Assembly: GCA_000437855.1 (NCBI GenBank)
Contig: FR902205.1
Location: 1-6,307, forward strand
DNA length: 6,307 bases
Direction: 5' to 3'
Origin: Clostridium sp. CAG:567
GTDB taxonomy: Bacteria; Bacillota; Clostridia; TANB77; CAG-508
Positions 1 to 5,745 of the stretch are shown in pieces (positions within the stretch are counted from its first letter, which is position 1; every line of letters starts with the position of its first letter). The translations under genes and the position numbers were made by a program. Under the pieces are notes generated by a model that ran no database searches, was not told the origin of the DNA, and worked only from the letters and a program-made list of their open reading frames with translations.

Positions 1-175
1 AAATAAGAACTTTTTTAAAGCCGAAAATATTATTTCTATATTATCAATATTAGTAATTGTTATAGGAAGATTTATTTCTGGTGTGCATTGGTTTACTGAT
101 ATTATTGGAGCAATTTTAATTTCTATTGCTTTATTAAAAGCTTTTTATATATATGTTAAAAGTATTAATAAGTAA
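1..175 (+). CDS. PAP2-superfamily membrane phosphatase, C-terminal fragment (cut by window edge)
   Basis: The reading frame is open from base 2 and stops with TAA at 173-175, giving the last 57 residues; the start lies outside the window. The fragment contains GRFISGVHWFTD, which fits the third signature motif of PAP2 phosphatases (Arg, five residues, His, three residues, Asp). In this family the His is the nucleophile that carries the phosphate and the Asp assists it. The usual SR is GR here. Hydrophobic stretches on both sides (SILSILVIVI before the motif, IIGAILISIALL after it) fit the last two membrane helices, with a short basic tail (YVKSINK). Members dephosphorylate lipid phosphates such as undecaprenyl pyrophosphate or phosphatidic acid at the membrane; the substrate cannot be told from this piece. 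It is followed by two terminators, so it is a separate transcription unit from the genes downstream. Confidence 0.85.
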   Translation, partial: NKNFFKAENIISILSILVIVIGRFISGVHWFTDIIGAILISIALLKAFYIYVKSINK

Positions 176-220
176 TACAAATTACAATTTTATAGTTATT
201 GATTTATAGTAATTTACCGA

Positions 221-249
221 AAAGATTGTCAGTAATGACAGTCTTTTTT
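221..249 (+). terminator. Intrinsic terminator of the PAP2 gene
   Basis: A 10-bp stem (221-230 with 237-246, one G-T wobble) with a 6-nt loop runs into a T-rich tail ending at 249. It lies 45 bases after the PAP2 stop codon, a usual place for a rho-independent terminator. Confidence 0.85.
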
Positions 250-268
250 GTACGACAAGCAGTTATAC

Positions 269-303
269 AAATAGATTAGTTCAGTGCAACTAATCTATTT
301 TTT
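269..303 (+). terminator. Second, tandem intrinsic terminator
   Basis: A perfect 13-bp inverted repeat (AAATAGATTAGTT at 269-281 with its complement at 288-300), a 6-nt loop, then T residues to 303. It lies only about 20 bases after the first terminator. Two terminators in a row insulate the regulated operon downstream from readthrough. The remaining bases to the promoter (304-349) show nothing but AT-rich DNA. Confidence 0.8.
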
Positions 304-349
304 ATAAGAATTATAAACGAATTAAATGCAATTATTTTTTTATTATTTA

Positions 350-378
350 TTGACATTTAATTATAACTACTATAAAAT
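350..378 (+). promoter_or_regulatory. Sigma-A type promoter of the VOC-PadR-tet operon
   Basis: A perfect -35 TTGACA (350-355), a 17-bp spacer and a -10 TAAAAT (373-378, five of six bases matching TATAAT). Transcription should start near 385, about 35 bases before the ATG of the VOC gene. It is the best promoter in the first half of the window and the only good candidate found for the three genes behind it. Confidence 0.8.
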
Positions 379-386
379 ATAGTAGT
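366..386. promoter_or_regulatory. Palindromic operator over the -10 box, probable PadR site
   Basis: A perfect inverted repeat: ACTACTATA at 366-374 and TATAGTAGT at 378-386, with an AAA centre. It covers the -10 box and the probable transcription start, so a bound dimer would block RNA polymerase. A further half-site-like TAGTAG lies at 395-400. PadR regulators bind palindromes at their own promoters as dimers, and a PadR gene is the second gene of this operon, so it is the obvious candidate. That pairing is inferred; the sequence shows only the palindrome and its position. Confidence 0.65.
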
Positions 387-418
387 ATAGTTTGTAGTAG
401 AAAGAAGGGCTTAAATAT

Positions 419-769
419 ATGAAAAATTATGACAACTATTTTCTTCCTGTAGATAATATGGAAGAAGCAAAAAGATATTATGAGGAAATATTGGGGTTAA
501 AAAAGAAATTTGATTTTTCTGATAAGGGAATGGTTGCTTATAATATTGGAAATGAAGAACCTGCAATAATTTTAAAAGACAAAAATAAATTTGAGAATTT
601 AAAGCCTACAATATGGTTTGAAGTAGAAGATGTTGCAATCTTCTATAAAGAAATGTTGAATAATGGTATAAAATTTTTGAGTGAGCCTTTTAAAATTGGA
701 ACTGGTAATGCAGTCGAGTTTGAAGATCCATTTGGAAATAGACTTGGCGTTACAGATTATATTAAGTAA
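419..769 (+). CDS. VOC-superfamily (glyoxalase/bleomycin-resistance fold) protein
   Basis: A 116-aa cytosolic protein with the usual length and layout of a single VOC domain, made of two beta-alpha-beta-beta-beta modules (about residues 5-52 and 63-115). Visible signatures are the first-module helix MEEAKRYYEEILGL (14-27) and the ending GNAVEFEDPFGNRLGVTD (96-113), which is diagnostic of the fold. Glu100 is at a usual metal-ligand position, but the His expected in the first strand of each module is absent, so this may be a binding protein or a divergent enzyme rather than a classical glyoxalase I. VOC proteins isomerise, cleave or sequester small molecules, including some drugs; the substrate here is unknown. 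The RBS AAGAAGGG (402-409) lies 9 bases before ATG. It is first gene of the operon, 12 bases before the PadR start, which suggests that both respond to the same compound. Confidence 0.85.
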   Translation: MKNYDNYFLPVDNMEEAKRYYEEILGLKKKFDFSDKGMVAYNIGNEEPAIILKDKNKFENLKPTIWFEVEDVAIFYKEMLNNGIKFLSEPFKIGTGNAVEFEDPFGNRLGVTDYIK

Positions 770-781
770 GGAGTAGAGATT

Positions 782-1309
782 ATGTCAAATATAGATTTGG
801 TATTATTAGGACTTATTAAACAAAAATCACAAAGTGCTTATGATATTAAAAAAAATATAGAATATCGTAATATACCAAGATGGGTAAGAATTAGTGAACA
901 GTCTATTTATAAGAAAGTATTACAATTAGAATCAAAAGAATATATTGTTAGCCATAAAGAGAAAGAGGGAAATATGCCAGATAAAGCAGTATATACTATT
1001 ACTGACAAAGGTAATGATTATTTTAATAGACTTATGAATGATATTTCAAATTATGATGTTAGTCTATATTTGGATTTTAATATTATTATTACGAATTTAG
1101 ATTTAGTAGATGATGAACAAAAAAAGATTCTTGTTTCTAATATAAAATCAAAGATATTAGAATTAAAAGAATTGCTAAATGAAAGACAATCTCATAGACA
1201 ACATATTCCTAATGTTGGAAAACAAATGTTCAAACAACAATTAGCATTAGTAGAAACATTAGAAAAGTGGATAATTGATTTTGAGAATAGTTTAAAAGGA
1301 CAAAATTAG
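782..1309 (+). CDS. PadR-family transcriptional regulator
   Basis: A 175-aa DNA-binding protein. The N-terminal winged helix-turn-helix of PadR proteins (about residues 4-82) is clear: VLLGLIKQKSQSAYDIKK matches the family's LLGLL...SGYDIKK start, ISEQSIYKKVLQLESKEYI (37-55) is the recognition-helix region, and the wing ends in AVYTITDKGNDYF (69-81). The remainder (about 90-172) is helical and rich in Lys, Glu and Leu, fitting the C-terminal dimerisation domain of the longer PadR group, in which these helices form the ligand pocket or dimer. Members usually repress their own operon and let go when a phenolic or drug-like ligand binds. The RBS TAAGGAG (767-773) overlaps the stop codon of the VOC gene, so the two are translationally close. 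No terminator follows; tet starts 49 bases downstream. Its likely operator is the palindrome at 366-386. Confidence 0.9.
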   Translation: MSNIDLVLLGLIKQKSQSAYDIKKNIEYRNIPRWVRISEQSIYKKVLQLESKEYIVSHKEKEGNMPDKAVYTITDKGNDYFNRLMNDISNYDVSLYLDFNIIITNLDLVDDEQKKILVSNIKSKILELKELLNERQSHRQHIPNVGKQMFKQQLALVETLEKWIIDFENSLKGQN

Positions 1310-1358
1310 CAAATATTGATTTTAAGTTAAAAGATAAATTTGTAGGGAGGGAAATTCA

Positions 1359-3281
1359 ATGAAAATAATCAACATTGGTATTCTTGCTCATGTAGATGCA
1401 GGAAAGACGACTTTAACGGAAAGTCTGCTTTATACAAGTGGAGCGATTTTAGAATTAGGCAGTGTAGATAAGGGAACAACAAGGACAGATACTATGTTTT
1501 TAGAACGTCAGCGTGGAATCACAATTCAGGCAGCAGTTACTTCTTTTAATTGGAATGACTACAAAATCAATATTGTAGATACTCCTGGACATACAGATTT
1601 TATAACAGAAGTGTATCGTTCCTTATCTGTTCTTGATGGAGCTATTTTAGTAATTTCTGCTAAAGATGGTGTACAAGCACAAACAAGAATACTATTCCAT
1701 GCACTTCAAAAAATGAATATACCAACAATTATTTTTATAAATAAAATAGATCAGTATGGAATTAACTTAAATAATATTTATCAAAATATCAAAGAAAAAC
1801 TTTCAAATGATATTATTGTTATGCAAAATGTAACATTAACTCCAGAAATATCAATTAAAAATATCATTGATTTAGATGAATGGGATCCTGTAATTTCCAA
1901 AAATGATAAACTTTTAAAAAAATATATTGCAGGAGAAAAATTGACTATACAGGAATTAACGCAGGAAGAATATAGGTGTGTTAAAAAAGGTTCGTTGTTT
2001 CCTATATACCATGGAAGTGCTAAAAATAATATAGGAACTCAACAACTCATTGAAGCTATTTCAAATCTTTTTTGTCCTGAAATGAATAAGAATTATTCAG
2101 AACTATGTGGAAGAGTTTTTAAAATTGAATATACAGACCATAAGCAAAGATTAGTTTATTTGCGTCTTTACAGTGGAACATTACACTTACGAGATACAAT
2201 TGTATTGTCAGAAAAAAAGAAAGTGAAACTTACAGAAATATATATTCCTTCAAATGGAGAAATGATACAGACAGAAATAGTTTGTTCTGGAGATATTTTT
2301 ATAATACCTAACAATACATTAAGATTGAACGATATTATAGGAAATGAAAAGATTTTGCCATGCAATGTATGGAATGACAAGCCTGTACCAATGCTACGAA
2401 CAAGAATTGAACCGATAAAAATAGAAGAGAGAGAAAAATTATTGGATGCTCTTACAGAAATTGCAGATACTGATCCTCTTTTACGTTATTGTGTTGATAC
2501 GATAACACATGAAATCGTCATTTCTTTTTTAGGAACAGTGCAGTTAGAAGTTATCTGTTCTCTGTTGATTGAAAAATATCACATAAACATAAGAATCGAA
2601 GATCCAACCGTAATTTATTTGGAAAAGCCATTACAAAAGGCAGATTATACTATTCATATTGAAGTACCACCAAATCCATTTTGGGCATCAATTGGATTAT
2701 CAATAACTCCACTTCCAATTGGCAGTGGAATACAGTACGAAAGCAAAGTTTCACTCGGTTATTTAAATCAAAGTTTCCAAAATGCAGTAAGAGAAGGTAT
2801 TAATTATGGACTGGAGCAAGGTTTGTATGGCTGGGAAGTAACAGATTGTAAAATATGTTTTGAATATGGTGTTTATTATAGCCCTGTTAGTACTCCCTCG
2901 GATTTTCGTTTTCTTGCCCCAATTGTACTTGAACAAACATTGAAAAAAGCGGGAACGCAATTATTAGAGCCATATCTTTCGTTTATACTTTTTACACCAC
3001 AGGGATACCTTTCTCGTGCATATAATGATGCACAAAAACATTGTGCAATAATTGAAACTAGTCAATCAAAAAATGATGAAATTATTTTTACAGGACATAT
3101 TCCTGTACGTTGTATTAATGAATATCGTAATACTTTAACTCTATATACAAATGGGCAAGCAGTTTTTTTGACAGAATTAAAAGGTTATCAAATTGCTACT
3201 TGTGAACCAGTTATTCAATCACGTAGACCAAATAATCGAATAGATAAAGTACGCCATATGTTTAATAAAAAAGAAAATTAA
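1359..3281 (+). CDS. tet(44): Ribosomal protection protein for tetracycline resistance, Tet(44)-like
   Basis: A 640-aa EF-G-like GTPase that binds the ribosome and dislodges tetracycline from the 30S decoding site. The G domain motifs are intact: AHVDAGKTT (10-18), RGIT (52-55), DTPGH (74-78), NKID (128-131) and GSAK (219-222). The middle part is the EF-G-like domains II-III. VPPNPFWASIGLS (436-448) lies in domain IV, and the drug-displacing loop YYSPVSTPSDFR (506-517) is complete, with the Pro at 509 as in Tet(M). The C-terminus RRPNNRIDKVRHMF (622-635) is that of the Tet(M)/(O)/(W) group. Length and sequence fit Tet(44), first reported in Campylobacter fetus together with ant(6)-Ib; that allele call is from memory and not aligned. 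The RBS GGGAGG (1345-1350) lies 8 bases before ATG. No tet(M)-type leader peptide fits in the gap after PadR, so regulation is probably through the operon promoter. No disrupting mutation is seen, so it should be functional. Confidence 0.95.
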   Translation: MKIINIGILAHVDAGKTTLTESLLYTSGAILELGSVDKGTTRTDTMFLERQRGITIQAAVTSFNWNDYKINIVDTPGHTDFITEVYRSLSVLDGAILVISAKDGVQAQTRILFHALQKMNIPTIIFINKIDQYGINLNNIYQNIKEKLSNDIIVMQNVTLTPEISIKNIIDLDEWDPVISKNDKLLKKYIAGEKLTIQELTQEEYRCVKKGSLFPIYHGSAKNNIGTQQLIEAISNLFCPEMNKNYSELCGRVFKIEYTDHKQRLVYLRLYSGTLHLRDTIVLSEKKKVKLTEIYIPSNGEMIQTEIVCSGDIFIIPNNTLRLNDIIGNEKILPCNVWNDKPVPMLRTRIEPIKIEEREKLLDALTEIADTDPLLRYCVDTITHEIVISFLGTVQLEVICSLLIEKYHINIRIEDPTVIYLEKPLQKADYTIHIEVPPNPFWASIGLSITPLPIGSGIQYESKVSLGYLNQSFQNAVREGINYGLEQGLYGWEVTDCKICFEYGVYYSPVSTPSDFRFLAPIVLEQTLKKAGTQLLEPYLSFILFTPQGYLSRAYNDAQKHCAIIETSQSKNDEIIFTGHIPVRCINEYRNTLTLYTNGQAVFLTELKGYQIATCEPVIQSRRPNNRIDKVRHMFNKKEN

Positions 3282-3326
3282 GTTACTATTCGCTAAATTA
3301 CAATTTATATAATAGTTCTATAATTT

Positions 3327-3361
3327 TATAGGGGCGTCAAAATGTCGCCTCTATATTTTTT
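3327..3361 (+). terminator. Intrinsic terminator of the tet operon
   Basis: A 10-bp stem with a GC core (TATAGGGGCG at 3327-3336 with 3346-3355, one G-T wobble), a 9-nt loop and a run of six T (3356-3361). It lies about 45 bases after the tet stop codon and should end the VOC-PadR-tet transcript. Confidence 0.88.
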
Positions 3362-3371
3362 GAGTATCCCG

Positions 3372-3445
3372 CTAAAAGTCACGCTTTTAGGCTCTTATTT
3401 GGATTCAGGGTGACTCCCTGTTCCTGCAAACTTTAAAAAAGTTTG
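3372..3445. repeat. Cluster of three small perfect hairpins
   Basis: Three perfect inverted repeats occur within 75 bases: CTAAAAG (3372-3378) with 3384-3390; CAGGG (3406-3410) with 3416-3420; and CAAACTTT (3427-3434) with 3438-3445. The first two are richer in GC than the surrounding DNA. No gene covers them. Their role is unknown; possibilities are the structured tail of the tet transcript, a recombination or transfer-origin site, or the remnant of a lost gene. Confidence 0.5.
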
Positions 3446-3478
3446 AAAAAAACGATAAAATTTAAAAAAATGCAACAT

Positions 3479-3507
3479 TTGATAAAATTTTTGGCTTCAT
3501 ATATATA
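3479..3507 (+). promoter_or_regulatory. Probable promoter of the leader / small ORF / recombinase unit
   Basis: A -35-like TTGATA (3479-3484, five of six matching), a 17-bp spacer and a -10-like TATATA (3502-3507, four of six). It lies just before a strong Shine-Dalgarno and a short leader-like ORF. It is moderate in quality in very AT-rich DNA, where chance matches are common. A 10-bp direct repeat, GATAAAATTT, occurs at 3454-3463 and again over the -35 region at 3481-3490. Confidence 0.45.
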
Positions 3508-3514
3508 GAAATGT

Positions 3515-3574
3515 GAGGTGATGAAATTTGAGAAATATGAAAAAGTTTTACTGTATTTCTATATTGTAATTTAA
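3515..3574 (+). promoter_or_regulatory. Possible leader-peptide ORF with a strong Shine-Dalgarno
   Basis: GAGGTGAT (3515-3522) matches eight bases of the anti-Shine-Dalgarno. A TTG at 3528, five bases later, would read a 13-codon peptide (MRNMKKFYCISIL) ending with TAA at 3567-3569. In another frame an ATG at 3521, inside the Shine-Dalgarno, gives a 17-codon peptide ending at 3574. A 10-bp inverted repeat (ATATAGAAAT at 3503-3512, ATTTCTATAT at 3555-3564) would fold around this segment, and a terminator-like hairpin follows at 3580-3602. This order, short peptide then terminator, is that of attenuators, but no peptide sequence is recognised and the reading is inferred. Confidence 0.35.
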
Positions 3575-3579
3575 AATAA

Positions 3580-3602
3580 AAAGAGATAACAATTATCTTT
3601 TT
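3580..3602 (+). terminator. Terminator-like hairpin in the leader region (possible attenuator)
   Basis: A 10-bp stem (3580-3589 with 3593-3602, one G-T wobble) with a 3-nt loop. The right arm contains five T, so transcription could stop within it. It follows the first short leader-like ORF directly and precedes a second hairpin at 3605-3629. The stem is AT-rich and weaker than the terminators at 269 and 3327. Confidence 0.5.
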
Positions 3603-3604
3603 AG

Positions 3605-3629
3605 CATAACATTTATTAATAATGTTATG
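3605..3629 (+). repeat. Perfect 9-bp hairpin next to a Shine-Dalgarno
   Basis: CATAACATT (3605-3613) pairs with AATGTTATG (3621-3629) across a 7-nt loop. AAGGAG follows at once (3629-3634), so folding of this stem could affect ribosome access to the Shine-Dalgarno of the short ORF at 3645. It could also be a dimeric repressor site. Confidence 0.5.
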
Positions 3630-3644
3630 AAGGAGTTAGGTTGT

Positions 3645-3740
3645 TTGAAAAATAATTACAATTTTTACGTTGTTAAACTTCACTTTGAAAATCCTCAATG
3701 TGCAATAGCACACCTGCGGTTTTCTTGTTTGTTTGCCTAG
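3645..3740 (+). CDS. Possible 31-codon leader ORF with a TTG start
   Basis: A frame of 31 codons begins MKNNYNFYVVKLHF if TTG at 3645 is used and ends in HLRFSCLFA with TAG at 3738-3740. AAGGAG (3629-3634) lies 10 bases upstream, directly after a perfect hairpin. The second half of the frame lies in an imperfect hairpin (3687-3724): GAAAA-CC pairs with GG-TTTTC around an inner TGTGC/GCACA stem, followed by a T-rich stretch. A short ORF overlapping a terminator-like stem suggests translation-coupled attenuation of the small gene at 3799. I do not recognise the peptide, the start codon is weak, and it could be noncoding. Confidence 0.3.
   Translation: MKNNYNFYVVKLHFENPQCAIAHLRFSCLFA
3687..3734 (+). 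terminator. Terminator-like hairpin upstream of the small ORF
   Basis: Outer arms GAAAA-CC (3687-3694, one bulged T) and GGTTTTC (3718-3724) enclose a perfect TGTGC/GCACA stem (3699-3703 with 3708-3712, loop AATA). A T-rich but interrupted tract (to 3734) follows. It may be a second attenuator or a structured 5' untranslated element. No other gene is seen between 3362 and 3798 apart from the doubtful short frames described here. Confidence 0.4.
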
Positions 3741-3798
3741 TAAAAATTTAATTCTTTTCCAAACGTGTAGATTTAACTTCGGGAAGGTAAAATAAATT

Positions 3799-4014
3799 AT
3801 GAAACTTACAATAGCAGAAATACAAGGCACGAAGTATGTTCAAATTTATTTGACAGAAGATGAACTCCAGAAAAATGAAACAAAAGATTTAGCTCAAAAG
3901 TATAAACAAGAAAAATATAGCGTGGCTATTTTCGTAACTGGAAAAGAGAATTATCCCGAGATTCTTGAAAAAATAATTACGAAACAAGTGGAATTAAATA
4001 GAAATGTATGCTAA
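3799..4014 (+). CDS. Small mobile-element-associated protein (71 aa), function unknown
   Basis: A 71-residue cytosolic protein with no signal peptide or membrane segment. It starts MKLTIAEIQGTKYVQIYLTE and continues through a charged helix (about residues 22-38) to YSVAIFVTGKENYPEILEKI (41-60), a beta strand followed by a helix. The layout resembles small accessory proteins that I associate with Firmicutes integrative elements, but I cannot name a characterised family. The RBS-like GGGAAGG (3781-3787) lies 11 bases before ATG. The recombinase follows 47 bases after its stop with no terminator between, so the two are probably cotranscribed; a role in control or assistance of recombination is a guess from position. 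The coding frame is intact and the length looks complete. Confidence 0.65.
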   Translation: MKLTIAEIQGTKYVQIYLTEDELQKNETKDLAQKYKQEKYSVAIFVTGKENYPEILEKIITKQVELNRNVC

Positions 4015-4044
4015 CATGAAAACAAGCAATATCAGGCGAGATTT

Positions 4045-4078
4045 GGAGGAAAAAATGACAGTTGTACGGATATTGTAG
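4045..4078 (+). promoter_or_regulatory. Start region of the recombinase: strong RBS with an out-of-frame ATG
   Basis: GGAGGA (4045-4050) is followed four bases later by ATG at 4055, which reads only seven codons (MTVVRIL) to TAG at 4076-4078. The recombinase frame overlaps this and first opens at TTG 4062, 11 bases from the same RBS. Removing one T from the GTTG at 4061-4064 would join the ATG to the recombinase frame as MTVYGYCRLSRD, a natural N-terminus for the family. An ATG at 4016 lies in the same frame as ATG 4055. Confidence 0.6.
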
Positions 4079-5627
4079 ATTGTCTAGAGATGAAGACAAA
4101 GAAAACTATGCAAGTATTGAAGAACAGAAAAGAATTATTCAAGACTATGCAATTTCTCGTAATTGGACTATCTCAGACTTCTACATAGATGACAATGTTT
4201 CGGGATATACCTTTAACAGACCTGCATTTTCAAAAATGATTGAAAAAGTAAAAGGAGGAAAAATTGATGTAGTCATAGCAAAAGATTTATCAAGAATTGG
4301 AAGACATAACGGACGAGTATTAGTTTTACTAGATGAGTTTAAGAATATTCAAAAGAATTTAATATTAGTTTCTGAAATGGGTGGAACTTATGATGTTTTA
4401 AATGATAGAGATGATACTATAGGAATTACAACATGGTTTAATGAAAGATATGTTAAAGATTGTTCAAGAAAAACTAGAGACCACATGTATTCTAAACAAA
4501 AAACAGGAAGATTAATTATGGGAAATTATTATGGATATATAAAAGATCCAGAGGATATAACAAAGCTATATGTTGATGAAGAACTACGTCCTGTTATAGA
4601 ATTGATATATAAGCTATATACCGAAGAAGGAATTGGAAGAAAGAAAATTTGCGATATTCTAAATAGTAAATATAATTATCCAACTCCATCAGTTTACTAT
4701 CAAATGAAACACTTAGAAAGAGGCAGAATATATAAACATCCTGTTCAAAAATTATGGTCCACATATATGGTAAGAAATATTTTAGAGAATGATGTATATT
4801 GTGGCACACTTAGAACTCATAAGAAAAAGACTGTATCCATAAGAGGTAAAGCAATAAAGCTTCCAGAGGAAGAACATTTTGTATTTGAAAATCATCATGA
4901 AGCAATTATATCTAAAGAGACATTTAATTTAGCTCAAGAAATAAGAAAAAGAAAACTAAATACAAAAAGTACATCAAGTACGAGAAAAAGAAATTATTAC
5001 TTTTCAGGACTTTGCAGATGTGGTGATTGTGGATTTGGAGTAAGTGGCATAACTATAACTAGAAAACAATCTCAAAAAGGTTATGAATGTTCACAATATA
5101 GAACTTATGGTAAAGCTAGATGTAAATGCCATGAAATTAAAGAATCAGACATAATTATACATTTTAAAGAATTTTTAAAATTCACTAAAAATAAATACAT
5201 AGATGAAATAAATAAAATACAGCTTCAAACAAAAACTAATGCTAAAACAAATAATAAAGAAAAAATCAAATTTGAAATCAAAAACTTAAATGCTGAATAC
5301 AAAGTTTTGATTAGTCAAAAAATTAAAGATTTAACTAACACTAAAAATGAGTATCAACGAGAAATGATTGAAAATACATATAAAGAATTGGAAAAAGATA
5401 AAACTAATCGCATAGAACAATTACAAAAATTATTAGAGCAACAACAAGAAGATTTAGACACAGAAAAAATAAAAAAATTAAAAACAGCAATAGAATATTT
5501 TGATGATATTCTAAAATCTAACGAGCCCAATAGATATATTCTAGAGTGTTTAATTGATAAAATATGGATTTATCACGATAAAAGTGCGAAATTCGAGCTA
5601 AAACCAGACATTAAAAAGTTAATATAA
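4062..5627 (+). CDS. Large serine recombinase (TndX/TnpX-type), start uncertain
   Basis: A 521-aa site-specific recombinase of the type that excises and integrates clostridial conjugative or mobilisable elements; close in length to TndX of Tn5397 (about 530 aa). The resolvase catalytic domain (about 1-145) has YCRLS (4-8), with Ser8 as the nucleophile and Arg6 beside it, and the active-site arginines in DLSRIGR (75-81). The recombinase DNA-binding domain follows (about 165-290: GIGRKKICDIL, VRNILENDVYCGTL). The zinc ribbon has Cys320-x2-Cys323 and Cys343 with Cys354/356. A Lys/Glu/Gln-rich coiled coil (about 385-475) and a short C-terminal segment complete the usual architecture. The nucleophile is nearer the N-terminus than usual because the only in-frame start is TTG 4062. 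Either this weak start is real or a one-base insertion separates the gene from ATG 4055, making it a frameshifted gene. No clear terminator follows. Confidence 0.88.
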   Translation: MYGYCRLSRDEDKENYASIEEQKRIIQDYAISRNWTISDFYIDDNVSGYTFNRPAFSKMIEKVKGGKIDVVIAKDLSRIGRHNGRVLVLLDEFKNIQKNLILVSEMGGTYDVLNDRDDTIGITTWFNERYVKDCSRKTRDHMYSKQKTGRLIMGNYYGYIKDPEDITKLYVDEELRPVIELIYKLYTEEGIGRKKICDILNSKYNYPTPSVYYQMKHLERGRIYKHPVQKLWSTYMVRNILENDVYCGTLRTHKKKTVSIRGKAIKLPEEEHFVFENHHEAIISKETFNLAQEIRKRKLNTKSTSSTRKRNYYFSGLCRCGDCGFGVSGITITRKQSQKGYECSQYRTYGKARCKCHEIKESDIIIHFKEFLKFTKNKYIDEINKIQLQTKTNAKTNNKEKIKFEIKNLNAEYKVLISQKIKDLTNTKNEYQREMIENTYKELEKDKTNRIEQLQKLLEQQQEDLDTEKIKKLKTAIEYFDDILKSNEPNRYILECLIDKIWIYHDKSAKFELKPDIKKLI

Positions 5628-5658
5628 ATAGTATTTTTCAAAATAATGAGTAATATCT

Positions 5659-5745
5659 AAAAGTCGTTTGTAAAAAGTGACTAAATATATGAAAAGTCAT
5701 TTGAAAAATGTGCGCACTTTCTATAAAAGTCGTTTGATTTTTGTG
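5659..5745. repeat. Three direct repeats with an exact 33-bp period
   Basis: AAAAGTCRTTTG occurs at 5659-5670, 5692-5703 and 5725-5736, exactly 33 bases apart. Each copy is followed after six A/T-rich bases by GTG (5677-5679, 5710-5712, 5743-5745). The consensus is therefore AAAAGTCRTTTG, N6, GTG, in three copies on the same strand; the middle copy has A instead of G at the variable position. The 33-bp spacing is about three DNA turns, placing the sites on one face of the helix. The last copy overlaps the -35 of the ATPase promoter. A GTGCGCAC palindrome lies at 5710-5717 within the middle unit. These look like binding sites for a cooperative regulator; the protein is unknown. Confidence 0.8.

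Noticed and set aside
1310..1358. A separate promoter or attenuator for tet between PadR and tet
   Set aside because: The gap has a TTGATT but no -10 at proper spacing, and no short leader ORF or hairpin could be found in 49 bases.
2168..2380. A 70-codon frame on the minus strand within tet
   Set aside because: It lies fully inside the intact tet gene, has no recognisable domain and is explained as a shadow of the coding strand.
2763..2960. A 65-codon minus-strand frame within tet
   Set aside because: It is antisense to conserved domain IV coding sequence, and neither a ribosome-binding site nor protein features support it.
3332..3433. An open frame through the tet terminator and the hairpins, reading EYPAKSHAFRLLFGFRVTP in its middle
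   Set aside because: It has no usable start codon or ribosome-binding site and begins inside the terminator stem. It looks protein-like and may be a fragment of an old gene, but this is not enough to call a pseudogene.
3636..3830. A 64-codon minus-strand frame in the leader region
   Set aside because: It runs opposite to the short leader-like ORF and hairpins and overlaps the start of the small gene; no family resemblance was seen.
4594..4809. A 71-codon minus-strand frame within the recombinase
   Set aside because: It is antisense to the conserved recombinase domain and shows low-complexity hydrophobic sequence typical of shadow frames.
5659..5745. The 33-bp-spaced repeats as a CRISPR array
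   Set aside because: The conserved part is only about 12 bp plus GTG, the intervening bases are short and AT-rich, there are only three copies and no cas genes are present; an operator array fits better.
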